NCBI RefSeq assembly: GCF_046299575.1
Contig: NZ_JBKBHX010000006.1
Span: 1 to 64,000 of the forward strand
DNA: 64,000 bases
Direction: 5' to 3'
Origin: Thermaurantimonas sp046299575
GTDB taxonomy: Bacteria > Bacteroidota > Bacteroidia > Flavobacteriales > Schleiferiaceae
Below are positions 35,549-44,412 of this stretch, in pieces; position 1 is the first letter of the stretch, and each line of letters opens with the position of its first letter. A model generated the notes under the pieces. It searched no databases, was not told the origin of the DNA, and was given only the letters and a program-made list of their open reading frames with translations. The translations under genes were made by a program, and so were the position numbers.

Positions 35549-36814
35549 TTATAGAATCATCTTCATCGGGTCTTCGATCAGAGACTTAAATGTCTGCAAA
35601 AACGCAGCACCTGTAGCTCCATCCACTACGCGATGATCGCAGCTCAAGGTTACTTTCATTACGTGACCAACTTTGATTTCACCATTTTTCACTACAGGAA
35701 CTTGTTTAATGCCACCCACGGCCATGATACAGGCGTCTGGTGGATTGATGATGGCTGTGAATTCATCTATGCCAAACATGCCCAGATTTGAGATGGTGAA
35801 TGTATTGCCCTCCCAATCAGCGGGTTGTAGTTTTTTATCTTTAGCTTTTTGAGCAAATTCTCTTACCTGAGCAGCTATAGTGCTGAGTCCTTTTTGGTCG
35901 GCATGGCGAATTACGGGTACAAGCAAACCTTCTTCTACGGCAACGGCAACACCAATGTTAATGTCGTGATTATAACGAATGCGATCACCGAGCCAGGAGG
36001 AGTTGATTTTTGGATGCTTCTTGAGTGCAAGAGCTGCCGCCTTAATCACAAGGTCGTTAAAGGATATCTTGACGTCCGAGATCTCGTTGAGCATCTTGCG
36101 CACTTCTACTGCTTTGTCCATATCGATCTCAACAGTTAAGTAGAAATGCGGAGCGCTGAACTTGCTCTCGGCCAGTCGACGAGCAATGGTTTTTCGCATT
36201 TGTGAAACTGGCTCTTCGGTATATGTAACACTTGCCGCAGCTGGTACTGATGGAGCTTCCTGCACGGCAGGCCGCACTACTTCTTCTTTCGCAGGTTTTT
36301 CGATCACTACACTGGGCTTGAAGTTTTCGATGTCTCTTTTTACGATGCGACCACCCTCTCCTGTGCCTTTTACTTGTGTGATATCAATACCTTTTTCTTT
36401 TGCCAATCGGCGTGCAAGGGGCGATATTTTTATTCTTCGGCCATTTGTTTCTACTTCTTCAGTGATATCGTCGGTATCTAACTTTTGCGGATCGGGTTTT
36501 TCTTCTTTTGGCATTTCGGCTTTAGCTACTGTTTCTTTTGAAGCCCCTCCGCTGATGAGTGAAGAAATATCTTCTCCTTCGTGGCCGAGAATGGCCAAGA
36601 TACTATCGACTGGTGCAGATCCGCCTTCCTCTACGCCGATATAGAGGAGTACGCCCTCTTGAAAGGATTCAAATTCCATGGTGGCCTTATCTGTTTCGAT
36701 TTCGGCCAGTATATCACCTTCTTTTACTTTATCTCCTACTTTTTTATGCCATTTGGCTACTGTACCCTCTGTCATGGTATCGCTTAGCCTTGGCATGGTT
36801 ACTATTTCAGCCAT
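35549..36814 (-). CDS. pdhC: Pyruvate dehydrogenase E2, dihydrolipoyl acetyltransferase
   Basis: This 421-residue core subunit transfers acetyl groups to CoA. Order: one lipoyl domain with the modified Lys in EIETDKATMEF (about 1-78), a peripheral-subunit binding domain ISPLARRLAKEKGIDI (about 130-165), an Ala/Pro/Val/Glu-rich linker, and the catalytic domain ending in DHRVVDGATGAAFL. It follows pdhA by 9 bases. No E1-beta or E3 gene is in the window. Confidence 0.95.
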   Translation of the reverse strand: MAEIVTMPRLSDTMTEGTVAKWHKKVGDKVKEGDILAEIETDKATMEFESFQEGVLLYIGVEEGGSAPVDSILAILGHEGEDISSLISGGASKETVAKAEMPKEEKPDPQKLDTDDITEEVETNGRRIKISPLARRLAKEKGIDITQVKGTGEGGRIVKRDIENFKPSVVIEKPAKEEVVRPAVQEAPSVPAAASVTYTEEPVSQMRKTIARRLAESKFSAPHFYLTVEIDMDKAVEVRKMLNEISDVKISFNDLVIKAAALALKKHPKINSSWLGDRIRYNHDINIGVAVAVEEGLLVPVIRHADQKGLSTIAAQVREFAQKAKDKKLQPADWEGNTFTISNLGMFGIDEFTAIINPPDACIMAVGGIKQVPVVKNGEIKVGHVMKVTLSCDHRVVDGATGAAFLQTFKSLIEDPMKMIL

Positions 36815-36823
36815 CAGTAGTTT

Positions 36824-37822
36824 TTATTGAATGTTTATGAATGGATAGTCTTTTTGAACATACACATCTTCATAAAGTTGTTCGGGCTCCGGATAAGGGC
36901 TTTTCTCAGCAAATTCCACACACTCGTTTACGAGGTCCTTTACCCGCTCATCTATGGCATGTATTTCTGAATCAGTTGCCCAGTTATTTTCTTTTATAAC
37001 GTTAAGAACTTGCGTAATTGGGTCTATTTTCATGTACTCAGCAACTTCTTCTTTAGTGCGATAGTGCTGGGCGTCGCTCATTGAGTGACCCTTGTAGCGA
37101 TAGGTTTTTATTTCGATAAACGATGGTCCTTTGCCGGCGCGTGCATTGTCCACAGCCTCCCATACGCCTTCATACACATCTACGGGGTTCATGCCATTTA
37201 CCTGCCAGCAGGGCATTTCATAGCCGAGACCGAGTTTCCAAATTTCGGTGTGATTAGCTGAGCGCTCTACTGAGGTACCCATTGCATAGCCATTGTTTTC
37301 GACTATGAAAACAACCGGCAAGCTCCACATCATGGCCATGTTTAGCGTTTCGTGCAAAGAACCCTGACGCACAGCTCCATCGCCCATAAAGGTGAGTGTC
37401 ACATGTGGACGTCCTAAATATTTATCGGCAAAGGCTATTCCGGCACCCAGAGGAATCTGTCCACCAACAATACCGTGGCCGCCAAAAAAGTTGTGCTCTT
37501 TAGAAAACATGTGCATCGAACCGCCGTTTCCCTTGCTGCAGCCTGTCTTTTTGCCAAGCAATTCAGCCATTACGGTGCGGGGGTCGACCCCCATACCTAT
37601 AGGCTGCACGTGATTTCGGTAGCCCGTAATCATGCGATCGCCGGGCTCCATGGCATAGAGACAGCCTGCCAACACAGCTTCTTGGCCGTTATATAAATGT
37701 AAAAATCCTCTGATTTTCTGCTGAATGTAGAGTGCCGCTGCCTTGTCTTCAAATTTTCTCCAAAACAGCATGTCTTCGTACCACTTAAGGTAGGTTTCCT
37801 TAGTTATGGGCTTTTTGGGCAT
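36824..37822 (-). CDS. pdhA: Pyruvate dehydrogenase E1 component, alpha subunit
   Basis: This 332-residue thiamine-diphosphate subunit decarboxylates pyruvate together with a beta subunit encoded elsewhere. Recognisable features are GYRNHVQPIG, GSMHMFS, the TPP motif GDGAVRQGSLHETLNMA and VVENNGYAMGTS, and the phosphorylatable-loop region YRYKGHSMSD. It is first in a two-gene pdhA-pdhC operon. Confidence 0.95.
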   Translation of the reverse strand: MPKKPITKETYLKWYEDMLFWRKFEDKAAALYIQQKIRGFLHLYNGQEAVLAGCLYAMEPGDRMITGYRNHVQPIGMGVDPRTVMAELLGKKTGCSKGNGGSMHMFSKEHNFFGGHGIVGGQIPLGAGIAFADKYLGRPHVTLTFMGDGAVRQGSLHETLNMAMMWSLPVVFIVENNGYAMGTSVERSANHTEIWKLGLGYEMPCWQVNGMNPVDVYEGVWEAVDNARAGKGPSFIEIKTYRYKGHSMSDAQHYRTKEEVAEYMKIDPITQVLNVIKENNWATDSEIHAIDERVKDLVNECVEFAEKSPYPEPEQLYEDVYVQKDYPFINIQ

Positions 37823-37841
37823 ATCTGATACTTTAACCGGG

Positions 37842-37877
37842 CAAAAATATGCAGCTAAGGTATAAATCTATGTCAAA
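37842..37877 (-). promoter_or_regulatory. pdhA promoter
   Basis: On the minus strand TATTTTTG (37849-37842) is an exact TAnnTTTG. A TTTG at 37877-37874 lies 24 bases upstream, slightly far for a -33 box. The ATG is 20 bases downstream of the box. Confidence 0.5.
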
Positions 37878-37931
37878 TTTTAAAGGAAAAGACTTTTAAA
37901 AGTGTACTTTTTACACTTTTAATGTACTTTG

Positions 37932-38705
37932 TTACTCTTTGATATTTTGAGCAATGTGGTTCAGGATTTTTTCAGCGAGAGCCACATTTTCAAATGTATG
38001 GGAACTAAACTCTTCAGGCCATATTATTGATTGGAAGGCTGGCTGAAGATCGCAATTGAGATTAATTGTAGCTTTTTCGTTATTTACACGCACTTCAAAA
38101 GGCCCAATCCACCTCGCCAAACCGGTCTTACCAAGATGATAGTCCACAAATCCATTGAGCTGGCCCGATGGAACTCGTGAAGTATCGGCAAGAGCCTCGA
38201 TTCGGGTGAAAAGATAACCGCTTTCCCAAGTCCAGTACATTGATGGAAACTGTGGTGCCAATGGGTCACCTGCATTTTCCACCATTGACGGTTGGATGGT
38301 CTTGTTGGTCAAAGAATCAACACCGTAGAGCAAGTACATCTTCCACTGGCCAGTTGGCAAGAGCACTTTTCCCAGAGCATATTCTGTCTCATTTTCTCGA
38401 ATCAAGACTCGACGAAGTGAAGGATAAACAGTGTCGCCTTGTTCGTTTATTAAGTAAATATTCGTAAAAATGTGGCGGATGTATTGAAACCTTAACCTTC
38501 GTCCATCTGAGAGTTGAACGTCTTGATTTTTGCGAATAGAAAATTGATCGATTTTGTGTTGAAATTGAATGAACAGATTTTTTTCTGCAGGGTTGGTCAA
38601 TGGTTGTGAATCATTTAATTTTTGACAAGCAAAAGCCTGTAAAATGACCAGCAAAATCGGAAGTGTTGACTTGCAAGAGATAATTCTTTTTTTTAAAGGC
38701 TTCAC
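37932..38705 (-). CDS. MbnP-like lipoprotein
   Basis: This 257-residue protein has an N-terminal hydrophobic segment ending in a Cys (FAC, about residue 27), fitting a lipoprotein signal. The body matches the MbnP-like family: an opening beta strand, the long central VLLPTGQWKMYLLYGVDSL, then PSMYWTWESGYLFTRIEA and DYHLGKTG. MbnP relatives are periplasmic and linked to copper handling. It is divergent from a TonB receptor 192 bases away, a pairing that suggests metal or metallophore uptake. Confidence 0.8.
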   Translation of the reverse strand: MKPLKKRIISCKSTLPILLVILQAFACQKLNDSQPLTNPAEKNLFIQFQHKIDQFSIRKNQDVQLSDGRRLRFQYIRHIFTNIYLINEQGDTVYPSLRRVLIRENETEYALGKVLLPTGQWKMYLLYGVDSLTNKTIQPSMVENAGDPLAPQFPSMYWTWESGYLFTRIEALADTSRVPSGQLNGFVDYHLGKTGLARWIGPFEVRVNNEKATINLNCDLQPAFQSIIWPEEFSSHTFENVALAEKILNHIAQNIKE

Positions 38706-38869
38706 TGTTGCAGTATTTAGTTCACATTTTCTTGAAATTAATCAAAAAAATTATGTTTTTGCTTGCATTCAAGATTTTTAAACATCAGCTAAAATACAAA
38801 TTCTGTCTGAGATAGTCTTTAGAAACCAACTATTTGATAAAAGTAAAATATATAATCAAAGATTTTTTA

Positions 38870-38877
38870 CATCTTTG
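38870..38877 (+). promoter_or_regulatory. -7 box for the TonB receptor gene
   Basis: CATCTTTG has one mismatch to TAnnTTTG and lies 20 bases before the ATG at 38898. Confidence 0.4.
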
Positions 38878-38897
38878 TTAACCATTTTATAACAAAC

Positions 38898-41225
38898 ATG
38901 CGGATTGCAATCTATTTGATCGCGAGTTTCTTCTTCTTCGCTTTTCAAGTTCACTCCCAATCGCTCGATATCATTTTTAATATAAAAGATCGACAGGGAC
39001 CTTTGCCAGGAGCTACCGTCAGAATTTTTGATGTGTCAAAAACACAAGTCCTCAACGGAGCACAAACAGATGATTTGGGTATTTTAAAAATACGCGTAGA
39101 TGTGTCAAAGGCTCGATATGCAGAAATACGTATGTTGGGCTACCGCACAGAGTGGATTACACTCAATAAATCAACCTCCTACACAATAGAATTGCGGGAA
39201 GAGAGCTATTCTTTGCCCAACGTGGTCGTAACCGCCTCTAAAACTGAACAACGCATCGAAGAGACCACTGTTTCGCTTACGGTAATTCGCCCAAATCTGG
39301 TCGAAAACAAAAACCCCACCGATGTACAGCAAACGATGAATCAGGTGCCAGGTGTAAATGTAAACGATGGACAGGCAAACATCCGCTCAGGTAGTGGCTG
39401 GAGCTATGGAGCAGGTACGCGCGTGCTGCTCCTGCTCGACAATCTGCCTCTCATTTCGCCCGATGCCAATCAAGTACAGTGGACCATTGTACCCTTCGAA
39501 TCGCTCGAACAACTGGAAGTAATCAAAGGTGCCTCCTCAGCATTGTATGGGTCAAGTGCCTTAAATGGCGTAATCAATGTACGCACTCGCAGCGACTATC
39601 GCAAGCGCAGCTGGCTAAACGTGTTTACCGGAGGCTATCCCTTGGCACATCGTTCAGAGCTCAAATGGTGGAATGGTGCTCAAACCCTCGGCGGTGTACA
39701 GATGAGTCTACAAAATCGCAGAGAAAATCCGAATGACGAAAACCGCTGGTTTGGCTACTTAGTCAGCGGATTAGGCCAGTGGGACGAAGGCTACCAATGG
39801 CGTTCGCCTGACAATCGAAGCAGGCTTTTTTTTAAAACCCACTGGAACAGAAGTAAGAACTTGCAATATGGTGTAAACGGCAACATTTCCTATCGAAAAA
39901 GTGCTTCACCCCTCATCTGGAATGGTGAGAATCAGGCACTCATCGCGCAAGACAGCAGTATTACTACCGCCCAGGGCTTTACGTATCACATAGATCCTTG
40001 GCTTACCATTAATAATTTCCGAAAAACTGGTGTATTTCGCCATGAAATTAACGGGCGCTTTTTGGCAATCGACAACAATTCGCGAGACGATTCAACCGTA
40101 TATGACAACGCAAGTAAATCGTATCTCGCTCAGTATCAATTGCAATGGCTTTCTTACACAGGTTTGAAAATTACCGGAGGCTTCTTTGGTCTATGGTCCG
40201 AAAGCAACAGCGAACTTTTTGTTGGGCGCCATACAAGCCGAAATCTTGCCACCTATCTGCAAACAGATTACAAATGGAACAGACTAAGCCTTAGTGCTGG
40301 GGCACGTTTTGAATCTTTTATGCTTGATGACAGGCAACAGAGTAAACCGGTGTTGCGCTTCGGAGCCAACTATAAAGTAGCGCCATATACCAATCTATAC
40401 GCTTCGTGGGGACAAGGTTTCAGATTTCCTTCAATGGCAGAAGCTTTTACACAAACCAACGTGGGAGCAGTTAACATTTTTCCGAATCCTAAGCTCAATC
40501 CGGAATTTGGCAATACCTATGAAATCGGAGCGAAACAGCTGCTTGCTGTGGGTCAGAAGCTTAAAATGCAGGCTGAACTAGCCTTGTTCAGAATGGATTT
40601 CGACGACATGATTGAATTTACCTTCAGCCGTTGGGATACAGTCGGAGGGCTTGCCGAGCTGCAAAGGCAGTTGGGATTTAAGTCAGTAAACGTAGGTGCC
40701 GTGCGCATTCAGGGGGTTGAATTAACCTTTACCGGGCTTTACGAATCTAACAATCACAAGTTTGAATTTCTTGCCGGATATGCCTTCAGCGATCCGCGCG
40801 TGCGCTATCCTGATAGGCCCTTTATCTTTAACGAAGTAACCAGCCAATACCTTACTTATCAAAGTTTGAGTACTGACGACAGCACAGGCACACTTAAGTA
40901 CAGATACAGGCATTTGCTTAAAACCGACGTGCAGTGGACACACATCAGAGGCTATCGAGCTGGAATTTCATTGCGTTACAACGATTACATGCGAAATCTG
41001 GACCGCGTATTTTACCAAGTTATTCCGGGTGTGCAATCTGTTCATCAACGACTAAACAGAGGAGATTTGGTGATCGACCTTCGCATTGGATACAAATGGC
41101 CATCGGGAGCAATGGTAAACCTGATTATAGATAATGCACTTAATCGGGAAATCATGATTAGACCTGCCTTCCTGGCACCGCCCATGAGAGTAATGTTGCA
41201 ATATCAGGTGATGATAGATCGATGA
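38898..41225 (+). CDS. TonB-dependent outer-membrane receptor
   Basis: This 775-residue protein has a signal peptide (MRIAIYLIASFFFFAFQVHSQ). A carboxypeptidase-like regulatory domain (about 22-105) contains GPLPGATVRIFD. The plug starts NVVVTASKTEQRIEETTVS and includes LEVIKGASSALYGSSALNGVI. A 22-strand barrel ends near RVMLQYQVMIDR. It imports a ligand using TonB. The ligand is not readable from sequence; the divergent MbnP-like lipoprotein hints at copper or another metal complex. No SusD partner is present. Confidence 0.93.
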   Translation: MRIAIYLIASFFFFAFQVHSQSLDIIFNIKDRQGPLPGATVRIFDVSKTQVLNGAQTDDLGILKIRVDVSKARYAEIRMLGYRTEWITLNKSTSYTIELREESYSLPNVVVTASKTEQRIEETTVSLTVIRPNLVENKNPTDVQQTMNQVPGVNVNDGQANIRSGSGWSYGAGTRVLLLLDNLPLISPDANQVQWTIVPFESLEQLEVIKGASSALYGSSALNGVINVRTRSDYRKRSWLNVFTGGYPLAHRSELKWWNGAQTLGGVQMSLQNRRENPNDENRWFGYLVSGLGQWDEGYQWRSPDNRSRLFFKTHWNRSKNLQYGVNGNISYRKSASPLIWNGENQALIAQDSSITTAQGFTYHIDPWLTINNFRKTGVFRHEINGRFLAIDNNSRDDSTVYDNASKSYLAQYQLQWLSYTGLKITGGFFGLWSESNSELFVGRHTSRNLATYLQTDYKWNRLSLSAGARFESFMLDDRQQSKPVLRFGANYKVAPYTNLYASWGQGFRFPSMAEAFTQTNVGAVNIFPNPKLNPEFGNTYEIGAKQLLAVGQKLKMQAELALFRMDFDDMIEFTFSRWDTVGGLAELQRQLGFKSVNVGAVRIQGVELTFTGLYESNNHKFEFLAGYAFSDPRVRYPDRPFIFNEVTSQYLTYQSLSTDDSTGTLKYRYRHLLKTDVQWTHIRGYRAGISLRYNDYMRNLDRVFYQVIPGVQSVHQRLNRGDLVIDLRIGYKWPSGAMVNLIIDNALNREIMIRPAFLAPPMRVMLQYQVMIDR

Positions 41226-41407
41226 AAAAACCGGGATATAAAGTATCCTTTGACGGTTAGCAATTAAAAAATCTAAAAACCAACCTATAGTTTAATCCGG
41301 AAATTTTTCGTGTTCCGAGCGATCTCAGGTATTAATTCGATATAAATGTGGGTTTATGCTGTTAATTTCTAGCTATTTTATCCGGCAATGGAGGTTGAAA
41401 CAATAGG

Positions 41408-42313
41408 CTAAAAATATCCCTCTCGCTTGCGCACTTCCATGCTGTAGGCAGTCTGGCGATCGTCGTGTCGATGTCCACGTTCGCTGGTTTGGGTAGATTC
41501 CAGTTCGCGGATGATGTCTTCCAAGGTTGATGCATTCGATTCGATGCCGCCAGTGATCGTAATATCGCCTAAAGTGCGAAAGCGGATAGTTCGAGTAGTT
41601 GGTATTTCATCGGGTCGGATGGTGATGTAGGGAGATATTTGCAACCAGGCTCCATTGCGATAAACGACTTCGCGGGGCCTGGCAAAATAGAGCGAAGGCA
41701 CTGGCAGGTTGTGCTCGCGAATGTAGTACCAGATGTCAAGTTCCGTCCAATTACTAAGTGGGAAGATGCGAAAATGTTCTCCCTTAACGATTGAAAGATG
41801 TGCCAAAGTGCCGAGCTCAGTGCGTTGATGCTCTGGATGCCATGCCCCGGAAACATCGCGGTGTGAAAAAATGCGTTCCTTCGCCCGAGCACGGTCTTCA
41901 TCGCGTCGACCTCCGCCCAGTAGAGCATCGACCTGATGTGTGCGGATGTAATCTAAAAGCACGACCGATTGAATTCGGTTTCTGTTTTTGTCTGGTCCTT
42001 CAGGCTCGGTTACAAGACCTTGATCAATAGCTTTTTGAACATCAGCTACTTCAAGAGTATATCCAAAATGCTGTACAAACCAGTCGCGGTATTCAAGTGC
42101 TTCAGGGAAATTGTGGCCTGTATCTACTTGTAGGAGTTTAAAAGGAGGTGGTGCAGGATAGAAAGCTTTGTGCGCAATGTGGCTTAGAGTAATTGAATCT
42201 TTACCCCCCGAAAAAAGAATCATGGCATTTTTAAAATGCCTTGCGGAAATGTAAAGAATCTCAACGGATTCTTCGACGAGATGAGGCAGGTAGTCAGGTG
42301 CTCGCGGGGTCAT
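41408..42313 (-). CDS. cysD: Sulfate adenylyltransferase subunit 2
   Basis: This is a PP-loop ATP pyrophosphatase of 301 residues that forms APS with the GTPase CysN. The P-loop is FSGGKDSIT (about 34-42). LLQVDTGHNFPE, GGGRRDEDRARAKERIFSHRD and the C-terminal SMEVRKREGYF are all typical and intact. It lies 1 base after the stop of a DUF4442 gene. No cysN follows; the next 180 bases are empty and then comes the opposing TonB receptor. A partner must be elsewhere, or the gene is used differently. Confidence 0.93.
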   Translation of the reverse strand: MTPRAPDYLPHLVEESVEILYISARHFKNAMILFSGGKDSITLSHIAHKAFYPAPPPFKLLQVDTGHNFPEALEYRDWFVQHFGYTLEVADVQKAIDQGLVTEPEGPDKNRNRIQSVVLLDYIRTHQVDALLGGGRRDEDRARAKERIFSHRDVSGAWHPEHQRTELGTLAHLSIVKGEHFRIFPLSNWTELDIWYYIREHNLPVPSLYFARPREVVYRNGAWLQISPYITIRPDEIPTTRTIRFRTLGDITITGGIESNASTLEDIIRELESTQTSERGHRHDDRQTAYSMEVRKREGYF

Positions 42314-42314
42314 T

Positions 42315-42791
42315 TCAGCGCTTTTTTACTTTTAAGCTGAGCCCAAGAACAAAGGTAGAAACCAGCTCTTGTTTGGGAGTTTCGTAATGGGTAAAGGCAT
42401 CGACGGTAACATCACGCGTCACTCGACTTCCTGTGCTTAAACTTTCCGCTACTTGTAGCCTAATAGCTTCACCCTGAGTACAAACGAAATACACGTCGCT
42501 TTCTGGACGTTTCAAAAAATTGGCTTTAAAGTCTTTAAACACTAATCCGGAGTCGAGATTTAATTCGTGGCAAAGAGCATATCCGAGATATCCTGCAGCC
42601 AAATCAGCACCAACTGCTTGTGCCCCAAAATACATGGAACCATAGTGATTTTTAGTGAAAAAATAAAGCGGCAGTTTTACAACGATTTTCTCATTTGTCA
42701 TTTCGAGCAGGTGTGGACGACATAGTCCGATCAGTGGTATTTTAAAACGGCCAAGCAGCCAGAGCTTAAATCGATAGTTTCGCAGATTCAT
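42315..42791 (-). CDS. DUF4442 hotdog-fold protein
   Basis: This 158-residue protein has a hotdog thioesterase-like sequence: KLPLYFFTKNHYGSMYFGAQAVGADLAAGYL (in two parts) with the central helix, followed by strands. It matches the DUF4442 type. A substrate cannot be named. It overlaps the CDF gene by 4 bases upstream and abuts cysD downstream, so all three are cotranslated. Confidence 0.8.
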   Translation of the reverse strand: MNLRNYRFKLWLLGRFKIPLIGLCRPHLLEMTNEKIVVKLPLYFFTKNHYGSMYFGAQAVGADLAAGYLGYALCHELNLDSGLVFKDFKANFLKRPESDVYFVCTQGEAIRLQVAESLSTGSRVTRDVTVDAFTHYETPKQELVSTFVLGLSLKVKKR

Positions 42792-43675
42792 GTGTTGTTG
42801 ATATGTGATTCATGCGGTTCGATGTGAATGAGTACATCGGAAATGTTAGGCAAGTGATGCATCAGTGTATCTTTAAGGCGGTGCGCAAGATCATGCCCTT
42901 CTTTTACGGTGATATTCCCATCGACAATGGCGTGCAAATCTACATAATATGTAAGGCCAGTCTTACGGATATAGCACTTTTCGGTATCGATTATCCCTTC
43001 TACAGTTTTTGAAATACGGCGAATGTCTTCTTCCAGTTCATGATGAATGTGTTCATCCAACGCTTCGCTGAGGGCAGGCCGCAGAATTTTGTAGGCATTG
43101 TACAAGATAAAGAGGGCAGCAATCATGGCAGCGATTTCGTCGGCCACCACAAATGCACCGCCCAGCAACACAGCTACACTTACACCTGTAAGAGTGGCCA
43201 GAGAAGTAATAGCATCGGCGCGGTGATGCCATGCTTCAGCCCTACCTGCGGTACTGTGCAAACGGTCTGAAGCGCGATAAATAATTCTGAATGCCAGTTC
43301 TTTAGCAACAATAATGGCAGCAATGACAGGTATGGTCCACCATTCTGGCGACTCTTGAGGCTTGCGGATGTTGAGCACACTTTGGTAAAAAATGATTAAA
43401 GAAGAAATAATGAGAAATAAGACTACGACAAAAGCAATGAGGGGCTCTGCACGTCCATGTCCGTAGGGATGATTTTCATCAGCCGGTCGGCTTGCATAGC
43501 GAGCTCCTAACCATACAATACCCGAAGCCACCACATCAGATGCTGACTCGATGGCATCAGCCATTAACGCAAAGGAATTTCCTAAAATACCGAAAAAAAG
43601 TTTAGCAATTATTATAAAGCCATTGAAAACAAATGACTTGCGCAATAAAGATTCGATGGGATGCGTAGCCTTCAA
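42788..43675 (-). CDS. Cation diffusion facilitator (CDF) transporter
   Basis: This 295-residue member of the CDF family has six TM helices and a cytoplasmic C-terminal domain (about 210-295). The metal sites are visible as ALMADAIESASDVVAS in TM2 and WHHRADAITSLATL in TM5 (HxxxD), with a DExHHE-like stretch (DEHIHHELEED) in the C-terminal part. It exports divalent cations such as Zn, Fe or Mn. It lies 15 bases after a small lipoprotein gene and overlaps the next gene. Confidence 0.93.
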   Translation of the reverse strand: MKATHPIESLLRKSFVFNGFIIIAKLFFGILGNSFALMADAIESASDVVASGIVWLGARYASRPADENHPYGHGRAEPLIAFVVVLFLIISSLIIFYQSVLNIRKPQESPEWWTIPVIAAIIVAKELAFRIIYRASDRLHSTAGRAEAWHHRADAITSLATLTGVSVAVLLGGAFVVADEIAAMIAALFILYNAYKILRPALSEALDEHIHHELEEDIRRISKTVEGIIDTEKCYIRKTGLTYYVDLHAIVDGNITVKEGHDLAHRLKDTLMHHLPNISDVLIHIEPHESHINNT

Positions 43676-43690
43676 TCAGTGCAGAAAATT

Positions 43691-44140
43691 TTAGCGCGCA
43701 AGTATAACTTCGAAATAACCATTCTCGGCTACGATAGGCACATCATTCCACCAAACACGAGCTATAGACCGTACGATCAGTTCTCTATTGGTGTTGCGAT
43801 CCATCATTCGATATTCGGCAAATTCAAAACGCACTCTCTGAAGGGCAACACCAGGAAATTGAATTGTGTAATCTATATTCTCGCGCAATTTTGAGGTATT
43901 TTCCAGTAAAAAGGCTCCATACTTTTTTGAAATGCGAAATTCTACAAATGTGCCCTCCGGATCTTGCCAACGAATTTCAGCCCAAGGAAAGTGCCCAACA
44001 TAATTGGTGTCGAGCAAATCGTTTCTAAAGTTGTCTTTGACTGAAAGTGTAAAAAGCATTGATTCGCGCAAAACAGGCTCTTTAGAGCAAGAAATCACCC
44101 AGAAAAGCAACGGCAAAATCTTCCAAATTCGATACTTCAT
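43691..44140 (-). CDS. Small lipoprotein of unknown function
   Basis: This 149-residue protein has a signal segment ending in a lipobox (VISC, Cys at about residue 18). The mature part is beta-rich with no motif I recognise; it includes PWAEIRWQDPEGTFVEFRIS. It is first in the cluster with the CDF transporter, DUF4442 protein and cysD. A perfect -7 box precedes it. Confidence 0.75.
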   Translation of the reverse strand: MKYRIWKILPLLFWVISCSKEPVLRESMLFTLSVKDNFRNDLLDTNYVGHFPWAEIRWQDPEGTFVEFRISKKYGAFLLENTSKLRENIDYTIQFPGVALQRVRFEFAEYRMMDRNTNRELIVRSIARVWWNDVPIVAENGYFEVILAR

Positions 44141-44160
44141 TTTTTCAGCCGGTTTAATGA

Positions 44161-44168
44161 CAAATATA
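44161..44168 (-). promoter_or_regulatory. -7 box for the lipoprotein-CDF-cysD cluster
   Basis: TATATTTG on the minus strand is an exact TAnnTTTG, 20 bases before the ATG at 44140. Confidence 0.55.
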
Positions 44169-44373
44169 GCAAATCAAAAAAGCTTCTTAGTAAATAGATT
44201 AAAGTGGCTAAAGATTAATTTGCTTTGGGCGAATGTAAACTTTTCAGAGGATAATTTTTTTTAATCATAAAGCTGTAAATGACTTTGATGCCCGATTAGT
44301 TTAGCTTTAATGATAGCAAAATTATTTTTTTAATTTCATCCTTTTGATTAGCAATTACATAGAAATTTTATCA

Positions 44374-44381
44374 TACTTTTG
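44374..44381 (+). promoter_or_regulatory. -7 box for the acyl-CoA-dehydrogenase-like gene
   Basis: TACTTTTG is an exact TAnnTTTG, 31 bases before the ATG at 44413. No -33 TTG at suitable spacing is seen. Confidence 0.5.
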
Positions 44382-44412
44382 TTAGTGACTTTTAGAATTT
44401 AAAAAAATCAAT

